Positions 14,895-23,240 of a DNA stretch of 64,000 nucleotides are shown here, one piece after another; position 1 is the stretch's first letter, and each line of letters opens with the position of its first letter. The stretch covers positions 62,001-126,000 of the IMG/VR virus record IMGVR_UViG_3300025030_001854; one strand, written 5' to 3'. This stretch comes from a virus. A program made the translations under genes and the position numbers. The notes below the pieces were generated by a model. That model saw only the letters and a list, made by a program, of their open reading frames with translations. It did not search any database and was not told the origin of the DNA.

Positions 14895-16007
14895 ATGCGA
14901 AAATTAGCTTTACACCTACCTATTAATTCGGTTTCTTTTGGACAAGTATCTACATTGCTTTTAAGAACTATTTGGGAGAAGGAACAAAAAGGAGAATCTG
15001 ATATTAATTGGAATTTATTTCCGATTGATGTTATAGACCTTGGCTCTCAAACAGCATTACCACAAGAATTCGTTCAATGGTTACAACAGAAAATCGCTAA
15101 TTCAATGGAAACGTTTTCTAGAGATACTCCTATGTTTAAATTATGGCACTTAAACGGGAGCTTAGAATCTTTTTCTAGAAATCAAACGTTATTATCTTTT
15201 TACGAGTTGGATAATCCAACGAAAATAGAACTTAATATTGCAAGAAATAATAATAAATTATGTTTGTCTAGTCAGTATGCAGTTAACGTATTTAAGATAT
15301 ACGGCGTGGAGGCTAACTTTCTACCATTGGCATTTGATTCTTTTAATTTTAGGACTATCAATAAACAATTCCATACTGATGGAAGGATAGTATTTAATTT
15401 GTGTGGTAAACTCGAAAAACGAAAACATCATGCAAAAGTAATTCAAGCTTGGATTAAAAAATATGGTAACAATTCTAAATATGTTCTCCAATGCGCCGTA
15501 TATAATCCTTTCTTGGGGGAAAAGGGTAATAATGAGCTTCTTGGGCAAATATTAGGTGGAAATAAACCATTTAATGTAACATTTTATCCTCACATGAAAG
15601 AAAATCAAATCTATAATGAATTTCTTAATAGTGCTAATATCATTATTGGTATGTCTGGTGGTGAGGGTTGGGGGTTGCCTGAATTTCATTCTGTAGCTAT
15701 TGGTAAACATGCTATTTTATTAAATGCTCATGCTTATAAAACGTGGGCGACAAAAGATATGGTAACTATGGTTCAACCATCAGGAAAAATTTCCGCTGTA
15801 GATGGAATGTTTTTTAGACCAGGAGATGTTTGGAACCAGGGAAATATTTTTGATTGGAACGAAGAAGAATTTTTACAAGCTTGTGAAGAAGCGGTTATCA
15901 AATATCAAAAAAATCCAATAAACAAAGAAGGACTAACTTTACAAGAAAAATTCTCGAAAGATAAGTTTTTAGATTCTGTTATTTCTCTAACAGAGGCTCA
16001 ATCATGA
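14895..16007 (+). CDS. GT-B glycosyltransferase, GT4-like
   Basis: The 370-aa protein looks like a two-Rossmann-domain glycosyltransferase. The C-terminal half has a nucleotide-sugar-binding loop, NIIIGMSGGEGWGLPEFHSVAIGKH (written here as the region near residues 247-272), with the Gly-rich turn and acidic E-x7-E-like segment of GT4 enzymes. FNLCGKLEKRKHHAKVIQAW near residue 172 is the usual linker strand and basic helix. It likely transfers a sugar from a nucleotide donor. It is the first gene of the glycan island and coupled by ATGA to the methyltransferase. Confidence 0.8.
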   Translation: MRKLALHLPINSVSFGQVSTLLLRTIWEKEQKGESDINWNLFPIDVIDLGSQTALPQEFVQWLQQKIANSMETFSRDTPMFKLWHLNGSLESFSRNQTLLSFYELDNPTKIELNIARNNNKLCLSSQYAVNVFKIYGVEANFLPLAFDSFNFRTINKQFHTDGRIVFNLCGKLEKRKHHAKVIQAWIKKYGNNSKYVLQCAVYNPFLGEKGNNELLGQILGGNKPFNVTFYPHMKENQIYNEFLNSANIIIGMSGGEGWGLPEFHSVAIGKHAILLNAHAYKTWATKDMVTMVQPSGKISAVDGMFFRPGDVWNQGNIFDWNEEEFLQACEEAVIKYQKNPINKEGLTLQEKFSKDKFLDSVISLTEAQS

Positions 16008-16711
16008 ACCCCCCATTAATATCTTTAAGAAACTTTTCTAGTGACCAATATATTCTTGATAAAGTATTTTATCATAATTGTTATAGACTTCCACATTTTA
16101 ATAAAGAGTCTTCTACTCAAGATAAAGTTGTTGTAGATATCGGCGCTCATGCAGGATATTTTTCTGTTACGGCTTTATTTCTGGGATATAAAGTTTATGC
16201 TTTTGAGCCGGTCGTAGATAATTTATCAGTTTTATTAGAAAATACATCTAAGCATATAAACTCTTCTGTTTTTGTATTTCCAGTTGGGGTTTCTACTAAT
16301 AATTCTAATATTCAGTTATTAAATAAACCAGTTCTTAATAATTCGATGTTTGATTTTGCTTATTTGTCAGAAAATCTAACACAAACACATGTTCCTGAAG
16401 ATTCATATCCAATTTCAGTATTCTCATTAGCTTCATTGTTGAGAGTTTTTGTATCTAATCATATGATTGATTATTTAAAAATCAATCTAGGATATGGAGA
16501 AGCATTTGCATTAACTAATCATAAAGATTTTTCTATTGTTAGTAATATTTGTGGAGAATTTAGTTTAAGTGAGATTTCTTCTGAAGGACTTTCATCTTTT
16601 CTGAAAAGCGTCGGCTTCACAAATGTTTTAGTGGAGCCAATTAATGATGATTCTAGAGCTTTATTTTTTGCTTCTAAGGGAAAATTAGAAGACGCTTTTA
16701 TTACTTCATAA
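16004..16711 (+). CDS. FkbM-family SAM methyltransferase
   Basis: The 235-aa protein has the class I methyltransferase motif I VVVDIGAHAGYFSVTA near residue 45, followed by YKVYAFEPVVDNLSVLLENT, the acidic post-I loop typical of FkbM enzymes. DYLKINLGYGEAFALTN near residue 160 corresponds to the usual LKIDVEGAE motif in altered form. FkbM enzymes O-methylate sugars or other natural products. In this island it probably caps or decorates a glycan. Confidence 0.82.
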   Translation: MNPPLISLRNFSSDQYILDKVFYHNCYRLPHFNKESSTQDKVVVDIGAHAGYFSVTALFLGYKVYAFEPVVDNLSVLLENTSKHINSSVFVFPVGVSTNNSNIQLLNKPVLNNSMFDFAYLSENLTQTHVPEDSYPISVFSLASLLRVFVSNHMIDYLKINLGYGEAFALTNHKDFSIVSNICGEFSLSEISSEGLSSFLKSVGFTNVLVEPINDDSRALFFASKGKLEDAFITS

Positions 16712-16716
16712 TTTAT

Positions 16717-17046
16717 ATGGGACTATATTTATATCAAAATCCAAACACAAAAGAGATTATTGAAGTCGTTCAAAAAATGAATGACGAGCATACGTTTTTT
16801 AAAGATGGAATAAATTGGATAAGATTATTTACTTCTCCATGTCCAAAAATCGGAATTAATCCATTTTCTCAAGAAGACTGGAATAATCAAACTCGTAATA
16901 CCAGGGGAACTATCGGAGATTTATGGGATAAATCGGCTGAATTATCAGAAAAAAGAGCTAAAAAAAGCGGTGGTATAGACCCAATTAAACAAAAAACTGC
17001 CGAAGCTTACAGAAAGAAAACTGGTAAACCTCATCCACACGAATAA
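16717..17046 (+). CDS. conserved phage-type hypothetical protein, 109 aa
   Basis: The N-terminal 50 residues form a small beta domain (LYLYQNPNTKEIIEVVQKMND). The C-terminal half is basic and helical with GTIGDLWDKSAELSEKRAKK and ends HPHE. This layout is familiar from uncharacterised phage proteins. It is coupled to the SET gene by a TAATG overlap and may be a morphogenesis or regulatory factor; no function can be assigned. Confidence 0.6.
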   Translation: MGLYLYQNPNTKEIIEVVQKMNDEHTFFKDGINWIRLFTSPCPKIGINPFSQEDWNNQTRNTRGTIGDLWDKSAELSEKRAKKSGGIDPIKQKTAEAYRKKTGKPHPHE

Positions 17047-17885
17047 TGAAAACTCTACAGAATTGCGGAAAATTGATAGTTAAAGAATCCCCAATAGAAG
17101 GATTTGGGGTCTTTGCCACAGAAGACATTCAAAAAGGGACTATTCTTGAAGAAGTTCCTTTTGTTACCATTCCAAATTGGGCATCCTTTGGTAAAGCGTT
17201 ATATGATTTTTTATCAACATCTGAATGGATGGGTGATAAAGTAAAATATACAGAAAATTTAAGAAAAAACTTGGGTTTTAAAGACCCAGAAAAATACTAT
17301 TTTAAATGGTTTCCCCAGCATCAATTAGATAAGAGTCAAATTTCTTATACAGTTCTTCCTTTAGGATTTGGATGTATTTATAATAGTTCTAATACCCAGA
17401 ACAACGCGGGTTGGGTTATTAAAGATAGTCTTTTTATATTTAAAGCAGAAAAGGATATTCAAAAAGATGAAGAGGTAAAAACGTTTTATGGATATTTTTT
17501 AAGTGAAAATGGAACAATATTTAATTGCGATAATGTATTTAATATTGGATTAGATATCATTAACGGAACTCTTAAATTAAAAATGTTTAGATTTAGTTCT
17601 ATTGAAGTTTTTGAGGCAAGTCGGGTCCATCCAACATATATTCGTGGTCAAAAAATGTTAGCAGATTCTAAAGACGGACTTTCAATTAAAAAAATATCTT
17701 CGTCTAACTCTCCTACTGAAGACCAACAAGCAGTAGATGTTCCAGAAGTTGCTACACTACAGGATGTATATACAAGATTATCTGAATGTAAGAACCTTCC
17801 TAGAACTTTCTCTAGAATTCATATTGAATATACTAATAGAGAAGGAGAAATAGTTAAAGACGTTTTAGTATTTAAAAATTCTTGA
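17046..17885 (+). CDS. SET-domain protein (putative lysine methyltransferase)
   Basis: The first 170 or so residues follow the SET fold. ESPIEGFGVFATEDIQKGTILEE matches the opening strand-turn region. LPLGFGCIYNSSNTQNNAGW occupies the NHS-x-PN pseudoknot position (here NSS...NNA, so the His is lost). IFKAEKDIQKDEEVKTFYGYF matches the closing motif with its Tyr. The C-terminal 100 residues are distinct and end in a small domain. SET enzymes methylate protein lysines. Bacterial and phage members are scarce, and the target here is unknown. The HNH gene on the opposite strand overlaps its last 14 bases. Confidence 0.78.
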   Translation: MKTLQNCGKLIVKESPIEGFGVFATEDIQKGTILEEVPFVTIPNWASFGKALYDFLSTSEWMGDKVKYTENLRKNLGFKDPEKYYFKWFPQHQLDKSQISYTVLPLGFGCIYNSSNTQNNAGWVIKDSLFIFKAEKDIQKDEEVKTFYGYFLSENGTIFNCDNVFNIGLDIINGTLKLKMFRFSSIEVFEASRVHPTYIRGQKMLADSKDGLSIKKISSSNSPTEDQQAVDVPEVATLQDVYTRLSECKNLPRTFSRIHIEYTNREGEIVKDVLVFKNS

Positions 17886-18558
17886 TATCTTCGTGGTTTT
17901 TGTATTTGTATATTATTTCTATCCATTTAAAAAATTCTTTTTCATTCATATTCATTTTCATGGATTGTAAATCTTTGTGAATCCATTGTATATTATCTAA
18001 TTCATAACCCTTAGAGGAATCTATTCTATCTAAAGATGCAGTTTGGTTTTTGTAATTTTTATAATTAATTTCTAAATTTATCGGTTCTCCAGATAAAGCA
18101 CATTTTCCAAATTGTTTCTCAAACTGCTTCCAAGCATCTTTTATTGTTATATTGAAAGATAAATTTCGATGTTTCGCCCCACTTTTTACTCTCCAAAAAT
18201 AGCTTCCATTTATTTTCCCATATCTCGTTAATTTTAAACATCCACAACTTTTACATTCTCCATTTTTTAAATTTCTTAGTCTAACGATTTTAATGTTTCC
18301 ACAATCACAAAGACATTCCCATTTAGACATATTATCTACTGAATTTTTAACTCTTGATTTAATAATAAGTTTTCCGTATCGTAAACCTATATATTTTTTT
18401 AATGCTTCTTGAATATGCTCGTCACTGTTTCTAATTGGTATATTAAACTTTTTTAAATAATTTAATACCGTTGAATAACTTACTTTTAATTGAAAGGCAA
18501 TATTCTTGCTACTGAGTTTTTGATTAATATATAATTCGTATAATAAATTTTTATCCAT
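17872..18558 (-). CDS. free-standing HNH homing-type endonuclease
   Basis: The 228-aa protein has an N-terminal helix-turn-helix (KNIAFQLKVSYSTVLNYLKKF), a zinc ribbon (CLCDCGN ... CKSCGCL, about residues 85-113) and a C-terminal HNH-type nuclease core (CALSGEPINL ... ASLDRIDSSKGYELDNIQWIHKDL) with the D-R-I-D and N-I-Q-W-I-H motifs. It is the only minus-strand gene in a 36-kb plus-strand block, overlaps the SET gene's end by 14 bases, and has its own promoter. These are signs of a mobile intronless endonuclease that landed between co-directional genes. Confidence 0.88.
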   Translation of the reverse strand: MDKNLLYELYINQKLSSKNIAFQLKVSYSTVLNYLKKFNIPIRNSDEHIQEALKKYIGLRYGKLIIKSRVKNSVDNMSKWECLCDCGNIKIVRLRNLKNGECKSCGCLKLTRYGKINGSYFWRVKSGAKHRNLSFNITIKDAWKQFEKQFGKCALSGEPINLEINYKNYKNQTASLDRIDSSKGYELDNIQWIHKDLQSMKMNMNEKEFFKWIEIIYKYKNHEDIKNF

Positions 18559-18563
18559 ATATG

Positions 18564-18592
18564 TAAATAATTACACTAATTAATTCCATCAA
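18564..18592 (-). promoter_or_regulatory. candidate leaderless promoter for the HNH gene
   Basis: TTGATG (18587-18592), 17 bases and TATTTA (18564-18569) on the minus strand, with five bases between the -10 and the ATG at 18558. The spacing matches other leaderless-type promoters here. The boxes are moderate matches. Confidence 0.45.
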
Positions 18593-18615
18593 GTGAATAA
18601 ATATCATCAGATTTC

Positions 18616-18647
18616 CCTCAAACTACTATAATAGTTTGAGGTTTTTT
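18616..18647 (+). terminator. intrinsic terminator overlapping the next gene's ribosome-binding site
   Basis: A perfect 10-bp stem (CCTCAAACTA / TAGTTTGAGG) with a 6-base loop is followed by six T. It stops plus-strand transcription four bases before the ATG at 18651. The GAGG in its 3' arm (18638-18641) is the only Shine-Dalgarno-like sequence for that gene, so folding would also hide the ribosome-binding site. Confidence 0.85.
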
Positions 18648-18650
18648 GTT

Positions 18651-19382
18651 ATGAATTTTACTTTATTTTTAAATTCCAGAGGAAGAGTTGAGCAGCTTAA
18701 AAGATTTATTGAAGTGGTCGAAAATGTTACAATTAATTTAGCAGAAACAGAATTAATAATTACAGGCGATAATGATGACCAAGAAACCGTAGAATTTTTA
18801 AATTCTCTAAATTCTAGAAAAACTCTTATTTTTAATCCCATAATCGGAGATAGACCAAAAAGTTTATGCGGCTCATATAATAATATGGCAAATAGAGCTA
18901 GCGGGAAATATCTATTTGTAATGAACGATGATGCTGAAATATTGACTATGGGTTGGGATGAAATTGCATTAAAGAAAATTTCCGACTTTAAAAAAGAAAA
19001 AAATATTAAAGATGATATAATTTTTGGCGTTACTTCTGATACAAGTGTCGATAAGGCCCACACAAAAGAATACCCATCTTTTCCAATTATTAGTAAACAA
19101 GCAGTAAACGTTCTTGGATTTTTTATGCACGATAATTTTGTTGGTTTAGGTGGAGATAGTTCTATTTATCGCGTATATCAAGAGTCTCAACGATTAGTAG
19201 ATATGACCGCAATAGTAGTAGACCATATTTACCATAATACTATTTATAAAGTAATGGCTCCAGATAAAACTGCTGCTGAGATGAGAATGAATTCTGCCGT
19301 TAATCCAGTTGACCCATTTTCTTTTGATGTATCAGATGATGTTAAAAAACTACAAGATTTTATTAAAGCTACCAACAAATAA
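18651..19382 (+). CDS. GT-A (GT2-like) glycosyltransferase
   Basis: The 243-aa protein begins like a GT2 fold: MNFTLFLNSRGRVEQLKRFI, then ELIITGDNDDQETVEF. It has SLCGSYNNMANRASGKYLFV leading into MNDDAEIL, the likely metal-binding DxD-type site near residue 90. I chose the ATG at 18651; a TTG five codons upstream lies inside the terminator stem. It should use a nucleotide-sugar donor. Expression may be controlled by the terminator hairpin directly before it. Confidence 0.8.
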   Translation: MNFTLFLNSRGRVEQLKRFIEVVENVTINLAETELIITGDNDDQETVEFLNSLNSRKTLIFNPIIGDRPKSLCGSYNNMANRASGKYLFVMNDDAEILTMGWDEIALKKISDFKKEKNIKDDIIFGVTSDTSVDKAHTKEYPSFPIISKQAVNVLGFFMHDNFVGLGGDSSIYRVYQESQRLVDMTAIVVDHIYHNTIYKVMAPDKTAAEMRMNSAVNPVDPFSFDVSDDVKKLQDFIKATNK

Positions 19383-19384
19383 AT

Positions 19385-19843
19385 ATGACTGAACAATCAT
19401 TAAATTGCGACAGAAGATATACCCATACATTTGCTGATTTGGTCGATAGACTAAGTATATGTATTCTAAAAAGTATTTTTATTCCATCAAATAAGAAAGC
19501 TTATGATGCGGAAATTCAAGACATAATGCACGATATCGACTTGATTATCTCACAAAAAAATGTTACTCTTAATGCAGAATCGGTAAGAGCCATACAAATC
19601 CTAATGCTTTCCAACCGATTTATTTGGGAAAATGAGAGTAAATGTAGAGCTGGGGAAAATCAAGACTTTTCTTTATTAAAAATTACACACTCAATCAATG
19701 GAGTTCGAAATACTGCGAGAAATGTATTGTCTAAAGAGATGGGTGAAAGATTAGACTTAAAAGTTGATTGTCTCGCCGCAGAATTACAAACTGATTTCCA
19801 AAATTGGAACTTATTTAATAATGAATCAACCACGAATAGTTAA
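19385..19843 (+). CDS. hypothetical protein of glycan cluster, 152 aa
   Basis: The helical protein contains THTFADLVDRLSICILKSIF near residues 14-33. A T-F-x-D-L-V-D-R-L-S-I pattern occurs in uncharacterised proteins beside glycosyltransferases in surface-polysaccharide clusters, which fits the setting. No catalytic motif is apparent. It lies between a glycosyltransferase and an epimerase gene, overlapping the latter by 23 bases. Confidence 0.55.
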   Translation: MTEQSLNCDRRYTHTFADLVDRLSICILKSIFIPSNKKAYDAEIQDIMHDIDLIISQKNVTLNAESVRAIQILMLSNRFIWENESKCRAGENQDFSLLKITHSINGVRNTARNVLSKEMGERLDLKVDCLAAELQTDFQNWNLFNNESTTNS

Positions 19844-20348
19844 TTATGACTTTTATATTAAAGGGGTTTTTGGATTAGAATTTGATTCTTTCAAAGATGA
19901 GCGTGGTTATAATTTTGAAGGATTTAATCATAATTACTTAAAAAGGATACCTGCTTTAGATTTAGTATTTAAAGTTGATTCTTTTTCAAAATCCCGAAAA
20001 TGGACATTAAGAGGTTTCCATGGAGACAAACAAAATCATAAATTAGTTCAATGCCTTTCTGGAAGAATTCAATTAATACTATTAGATGCAAGACCTAATA
20101 GTTCGTCTTATGGAAAGACATTAGATATTGGGGTGATTTCTGGAGCTTTACCGAAAGCTTTTATTCTACCTCCTGGAGTATTAAATGCTCACTTATGTTT
20201 AAGCGAAGAATGTATATTTTTTTATAAACTAACTTATGGTTATGTTCCAATAGCAGAACAAATTCATGTTAAATGGAACTCTCCAAACTATAATATTTCA
20301 TGGATTGGTAACTCAAAAGATTTTATATTATCAGAAAGAGACAAATAA
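19821..20348 (+). CDS. RmlC-like sugar 3,5-epimerase / cupin
   Basis: The 175-aa protein has the RmlC core: WTLRGFHGDKQNHKLVQCL (the RG-x-H loop carrying the catalytic His), SGRIQLILLDARPNSSSYGK and LPKAFILPPGVLNAHLCLSE. These align with dTDP-4-dehydrorhamnose 3,5-epimerases, which deprotonate C3/C5 of 4-keto sugars. The start at 19821 (MNQPRIVNYD) is preferred to one 19 codons upstream. It sits directly before an SDR gene, suggesting they act in sequence on a nucleotide-linked keto sugar. Confidence 0.75.
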   Translation: MNQPRIVNYDFYIKGVFGLEFDSFKDERGYNFEGFNHNYLKRIPALDLVFKVDSFSKSRKWTLRGFHGDKQNHKLVQCLSGRIQLILLDARPNSSSYGKTLDIGVISGALPKAFILPPGVLNAHLCLSEECIFFYKLTYGYVPIAEQIHVKWNSPNYNISWIGNSKDFILSERDK

Positions 20349-21311
20349 ATGATTATTTTAATAACTGGCGGAGCTGGATATTTAGGAACTATCTTAATAG
20401 AAACACTATTAAATTATAGAAATATAGGATTAATAAGTTTTAAAAAAATAGTAGTTTACGACAATTTACTGTATAAACAAGATGGTATATTTCCATTATT
20501 GTCTGATTCTTCCGTAGAATTCGTATTGGGTGATGTTAGAGATTATACTAAACTTCAAGGATATATACAGGAAGCAGATTATATTATTCCTTTGGCGGCT
20601 ATAGTTGGAGCCCCTGCTTGTGATAATGACCCAAAACTTGCAGAAGAAATTAATTACAGACAACTCTATTATATTTCTCAAAATTGTCCTTATCACTCAA
20701 GAATCATTGTTCCAAATACTAATTCTGGATATGGGGCGACTAAAGATGGACAGCCCTGTTCCGAAAAAAGTCCTTTACGTCCATTATCGGTATATGGTGT
20801 TACTAAATGTAATGGAGAAAAAGCGGTTATGGAATCTGGACATGGATGTGCTTTTAGATTAGCTACTGTTTTTGGAACATCATATAGGTTTCGTAAAGAT
20901 TTATTAGTTAACGATTTTGTCTTAAAAGCGATGACTGATAAATATATTGTTTTATTTGAAAGTCATTTTAAAAGAAATTTTATTCACATAAGAGATGTGG
21001 CTCATGCTTTTATTCGGGCAATGATGAATTGGGATTTATTTAAAAATGAAGTTTTTAATCTTGGATTATCTTCTGCTAATTTGTCAAAATTAGAATTATG
21101 TGAAGCTATAAAAAAACACATTCCAGATTTTGTTATTAAACAAGATGATTTCGCTAAAGATAAAGATAAAAGAAACTATATCGTCTCCAATAAGAAGCTT
21201 GAAAATGCCGGATGGACTGCTCTTAATAGCTTAGATGATGGTATTCAAGAACTTATAAAAGCTTATCCAGTATTAATAAATTCTGGTCTTACAACATATA
21301 CGAATTTATAA
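20349..21311 (+). CDS. extended SDR NAD-dependent sugar epimerase/dehydratase
   Basis: The 320-aa protein has an N-terminal NAD-binding motif TGGAGYLGT (residues 6-14), a GDVRD loop, PLAAIVG, the catalytic YGVTK motif (Y-x3-K) near residue 155, and IHIRDVAHAFIRAM near 215, all typical of extended SDRs of the UDP-glucose 4-epimerase/dehydratase group. The exact substrate is unknown. Its position directly after the RmlC-like gene suggests a keto-sugar reductase or epimerase. Confidence 0.85.
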   Translation: MIILITGGAGYLGTILIETLLNYRNIGLISFKKIVVYDNLLYKQDGIFPLLSDSSVEFVLGDVRDYTKLQGYIQEADYIIPLAAIVGAPACDNDPKLAEEINYRQLYYISQNCPYHSRIIVPNTNSGYGATKDGQPCSEKSPLRPLSVYGVTKCNGEKAVMESGHGCAFRLATVFGTSYRFRKDLLVNDFVLKAMTDKYIVLFESHFKRNFIHIRDVAHAFIRAMMNWDLFKNEVFNLGLSSANLSKLELCEAIKKHIPDFVIKQDDFAKDKDKRNYIVSNKKLENAGWTALNSLDDGIQELIKAYPVLINSGLTTYTNL

Positions 21312-21314
21312 AAT

Positions 21315-21938
21315 ATGATAACAAATTTAACAAAACAAAACCTCATAGATTTTGAGGAAGACATTGCTCAATGTTTTAATCAGAAGATGATTAAAGCTCC
21401 CATTCATCTTTATTCAAATAACGAAGAAGAAATGATTAACGTTTTTCAAGAAATTCGTCCTCAAGATTGGGTTTTTTCTGCTTGGCGAAGTCATTATCAA
21501 TGTTTATTAAAAGGAGTTCCCCCAGAACAATTAAAACAAGCTATTCTTGATGGAAAATCTATTTCTTTATCCTTTCCATCTTATAAGATATTCTGTTCTG
21601 CTATAGTTGGGGGCTCGGTTCCCATTGCTGTCGGAACAGCCCTAGCTATTAAAAGACAAGGATTAGATGAAAAAGTTTATTGTTTTGTGGGAGATATGAC
21701 TTCTGAGACAGGTATTATGTGGGAGAGCTTAAAATATAGTATTTCTTACGATTTACCTATTGTGTTTATTGTGGAAGATAATGGACTTTCTGTATGCACT
21801 GATACAAGAAAAACTTGGAATATGGAAATCCTTACTTTTGAATATCAGCTTCCAAAGTCTTCTAAAAAATACATAAGATATTATAAATACAAAAACAAAT
21901 GGCCACATGCCGGTTCTGGGTCACGAATTCAATTTTAA
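21315..21938 (+). CDS. TPP-dependent enzyme, alpha (TPP-binding) subunit
   Basis: The 207-aa protein resembles the E1-alpha/transketolase N-terminal type. It has SIVGGSVPIAVGTALAIK-like sequence near 95-110 (here AIVGGSVPIAVGTALAIK) and the TPP motif GDMTSETG...VEDNG near 125-158, which binds thiamine diphosphate through Mg. It is shorter than typical E1-alpha (about 320-370 aa). Its presumed partner, the pyrimidine-binding subunit, is the gene at 22710, separated by one glycosyltransferase. Split TPP enzymes in sugar clusters can carry out decarboxylation or two-carbon transfer onto keto sugars; the reaction here is inferred. Confidence 0.75.
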   Translation: MITNLTKQNLIDFEEDIAQCFNQKMIKAPIHLYSNNEEEMINVFQEIRPQDWVFSAWRSHYQCLLKGVPPEQLKQAILDGKSISLSFPSYKIFCSAIVGGSVPIAVGTALAIKRQGLDEKVYCFVGDMTSETGIMWESLKYSISYDLPIVFIVEDNGLSVCTDTRKTWNMEILTFEYQLPKSSKKYIRYYKYKNKWPHAGSGSRIQF

Positions 21939-22708
21939 TGAAAACTTCATATATTTTAGCAACTAACAAAGACTTGGGATTTAGTCAAGATACAATTATT
22001 TCTATTTTATCGTTACCAAAACACGATATGGAACTAATAGTCTGTTGTCCACAATCGTCTATACATCCACAACACGAAGATTTTTTAAAACGATATAATA
22101 TAAAAATAATTATAGACAAAGAATGTTCTGGAAGCATTTTCGCATTTAATTACGCATATTCGTTTACTGATGGAGATTATATAGCTATGATGATAGAAGA
22201 TATAATCCTTCCTCCTAATTATTTAGATATGCAAGCTTGGATGGAATCGGATTTTATGAAACAAAAACGTTTCAAAATATCTAATACATTATGGGATGCT
22301 GGCCCTGGATTATTAATGTATGGACATCATGACCCAAACGCCATTGATGGAGACGAAAGATTTAGATGGCCAATTACTGCTCCACATTTATGTATTAATC
22401 CTGCTTATACTCCATATGCTGTAATTCCTCTTCCATTTTTTTTAAGAGAAACTGTTGAGAAAGAACTCCAAGGATATCTTTTTCATCCCAAAATTAAACA
22501 TCATTTTCCAGACCATTGGTTAGGATTTTTTATATCTAAACAAGAACCATTCGAACCATTTAAATGGAGATGCCCAACGGTTCAATATCAAGTAAATACT
22601 AAATACTCTTTTCCTTATGATTGGTCAACTAATAACTATGACATGAAAATTGTCGCCCAGCTAGCAGAAGACTTTATGGCAGGACAACAACTTTACGTCA
22701 ATCCTTAA
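21938..22708 (+). CDS. GT-A-like glycosyltransferase
   Basis: The 256-aa protein starts MKTSYILATNKDLG at an ATG that overlaps the stop of the previous gene (TAATG). IISILSLPKHDMELIVCCP, SGSIFAFNYAYSFTDGDYIA and MMIEDIILPPNYLDMQ outline a GT2-type nucleotide-diphospho-sugar domain with an acidic ED pair in the metal-site position. It interrupts the two subunits of the TPP enzyme, implying all three are co-expressed. Confidence 0.68.
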   Translation: MKTSYILATNKDLGFSQDTIISILSLPKHDMELIVCCPQSSIHPQHEDFLKRYNIKIIIDKECSGSIFAFNYAYSFTDGDYIAMMIEDIILPPNYLDMQAWMESDFMKQKRFKISNTLWDAGPGLLMYGHHDPNAIDGDERFRWPITAPHLCINPAYTPYAVIPLPFFLRETVEKELQGYLFHPKIKHHFPDHWLGFFISKQEPFEPFKWRCPTVQYQVNTKYSFPYDWSTNNYDMKIVAQLAEDFMAGQQLYVNP

Positions 22709-22709
22709 T

Positions 22710-23240
22710 ATGAGATATTTCAACGAATTAAAAAAATCAATGGAGTTTTTAGCCGATAACCCAAAAACCATATTTTTGGGGCAGGCTGTTATTTATGCTG
22801 GAACTGCGATAAGTAACACATTAAAAGATATTCCTGAATATAAACGAATAGAATTTCCGGTAAATGAAGAATTGCAAGCTGGTGTTTCTAATGGTTTAGC
22901 TTTAGCCGGACTTATTCCTGTTAGTATATTTCCAAGATGGAATTTCCTACTTCTTGCCACAAATCAAATAGTCAATCATCTTGATAAATTTCCTATTTTT
23001 TCTGGATATAAAACCAAGGTTATTATAAGAACAAGTATTGGCTCTGAAAGACCATTACATCCTCAGTATCAACATGTTGGAGATTTTTCAGATGCCTTTA
23101 GATTAATGTGTCCTAACATTGAGGTTATTCGATTAGATGAACCAGAACAGATATTTCTATCATATAAAAAGGCTCTAGAAAGAGAAGACGGAAAATCTAC
23201 TATTTTAGTAGAATATGGAGATTTTTATAATGAAAAATAA
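22710..23240 (+). CDS. TPP-dependent enzyme, beta (pyrimidine-binding) subunit
   Basis: The 176-aa protein matches the transketolase pyrimidine-binding domain or E1-beta N-terminal half. EFPVNEELQAGVSNGLALAG includes the catalytic Glu that activates TPP, and RTSIGSERPLHPQYQHVGDFSDAFRL lies near 110-135. The usual C-terminal domain of E1-beta is largely absent. It would form the active site together with the product of the gene at 21315. Confidence 0.75.
   Translation: MRYFNELKKSMEFLADNPKTIFLGQAVIYAGTAISNTLKDIPEYKRIEFPVNEELQAGVSNGLALAGLIPVSIFPRWNFLLLATNQIVNHLDKFPIFSGYKTKVIIRTSIGSERPLHPQYQHVGDFSDAFRLMCPNIEVIRLDEPEQIFLSYKKALEREDGKSTILVEYGDFYNEK

Noticed and set aside
18636-18651. Upstream TTG start for the glycosyltransferase at 18651
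   Set aside because: It lies inside the 3' arm of the terminator stem, while the ATG at 18651 has GAGG nine bases upstream.
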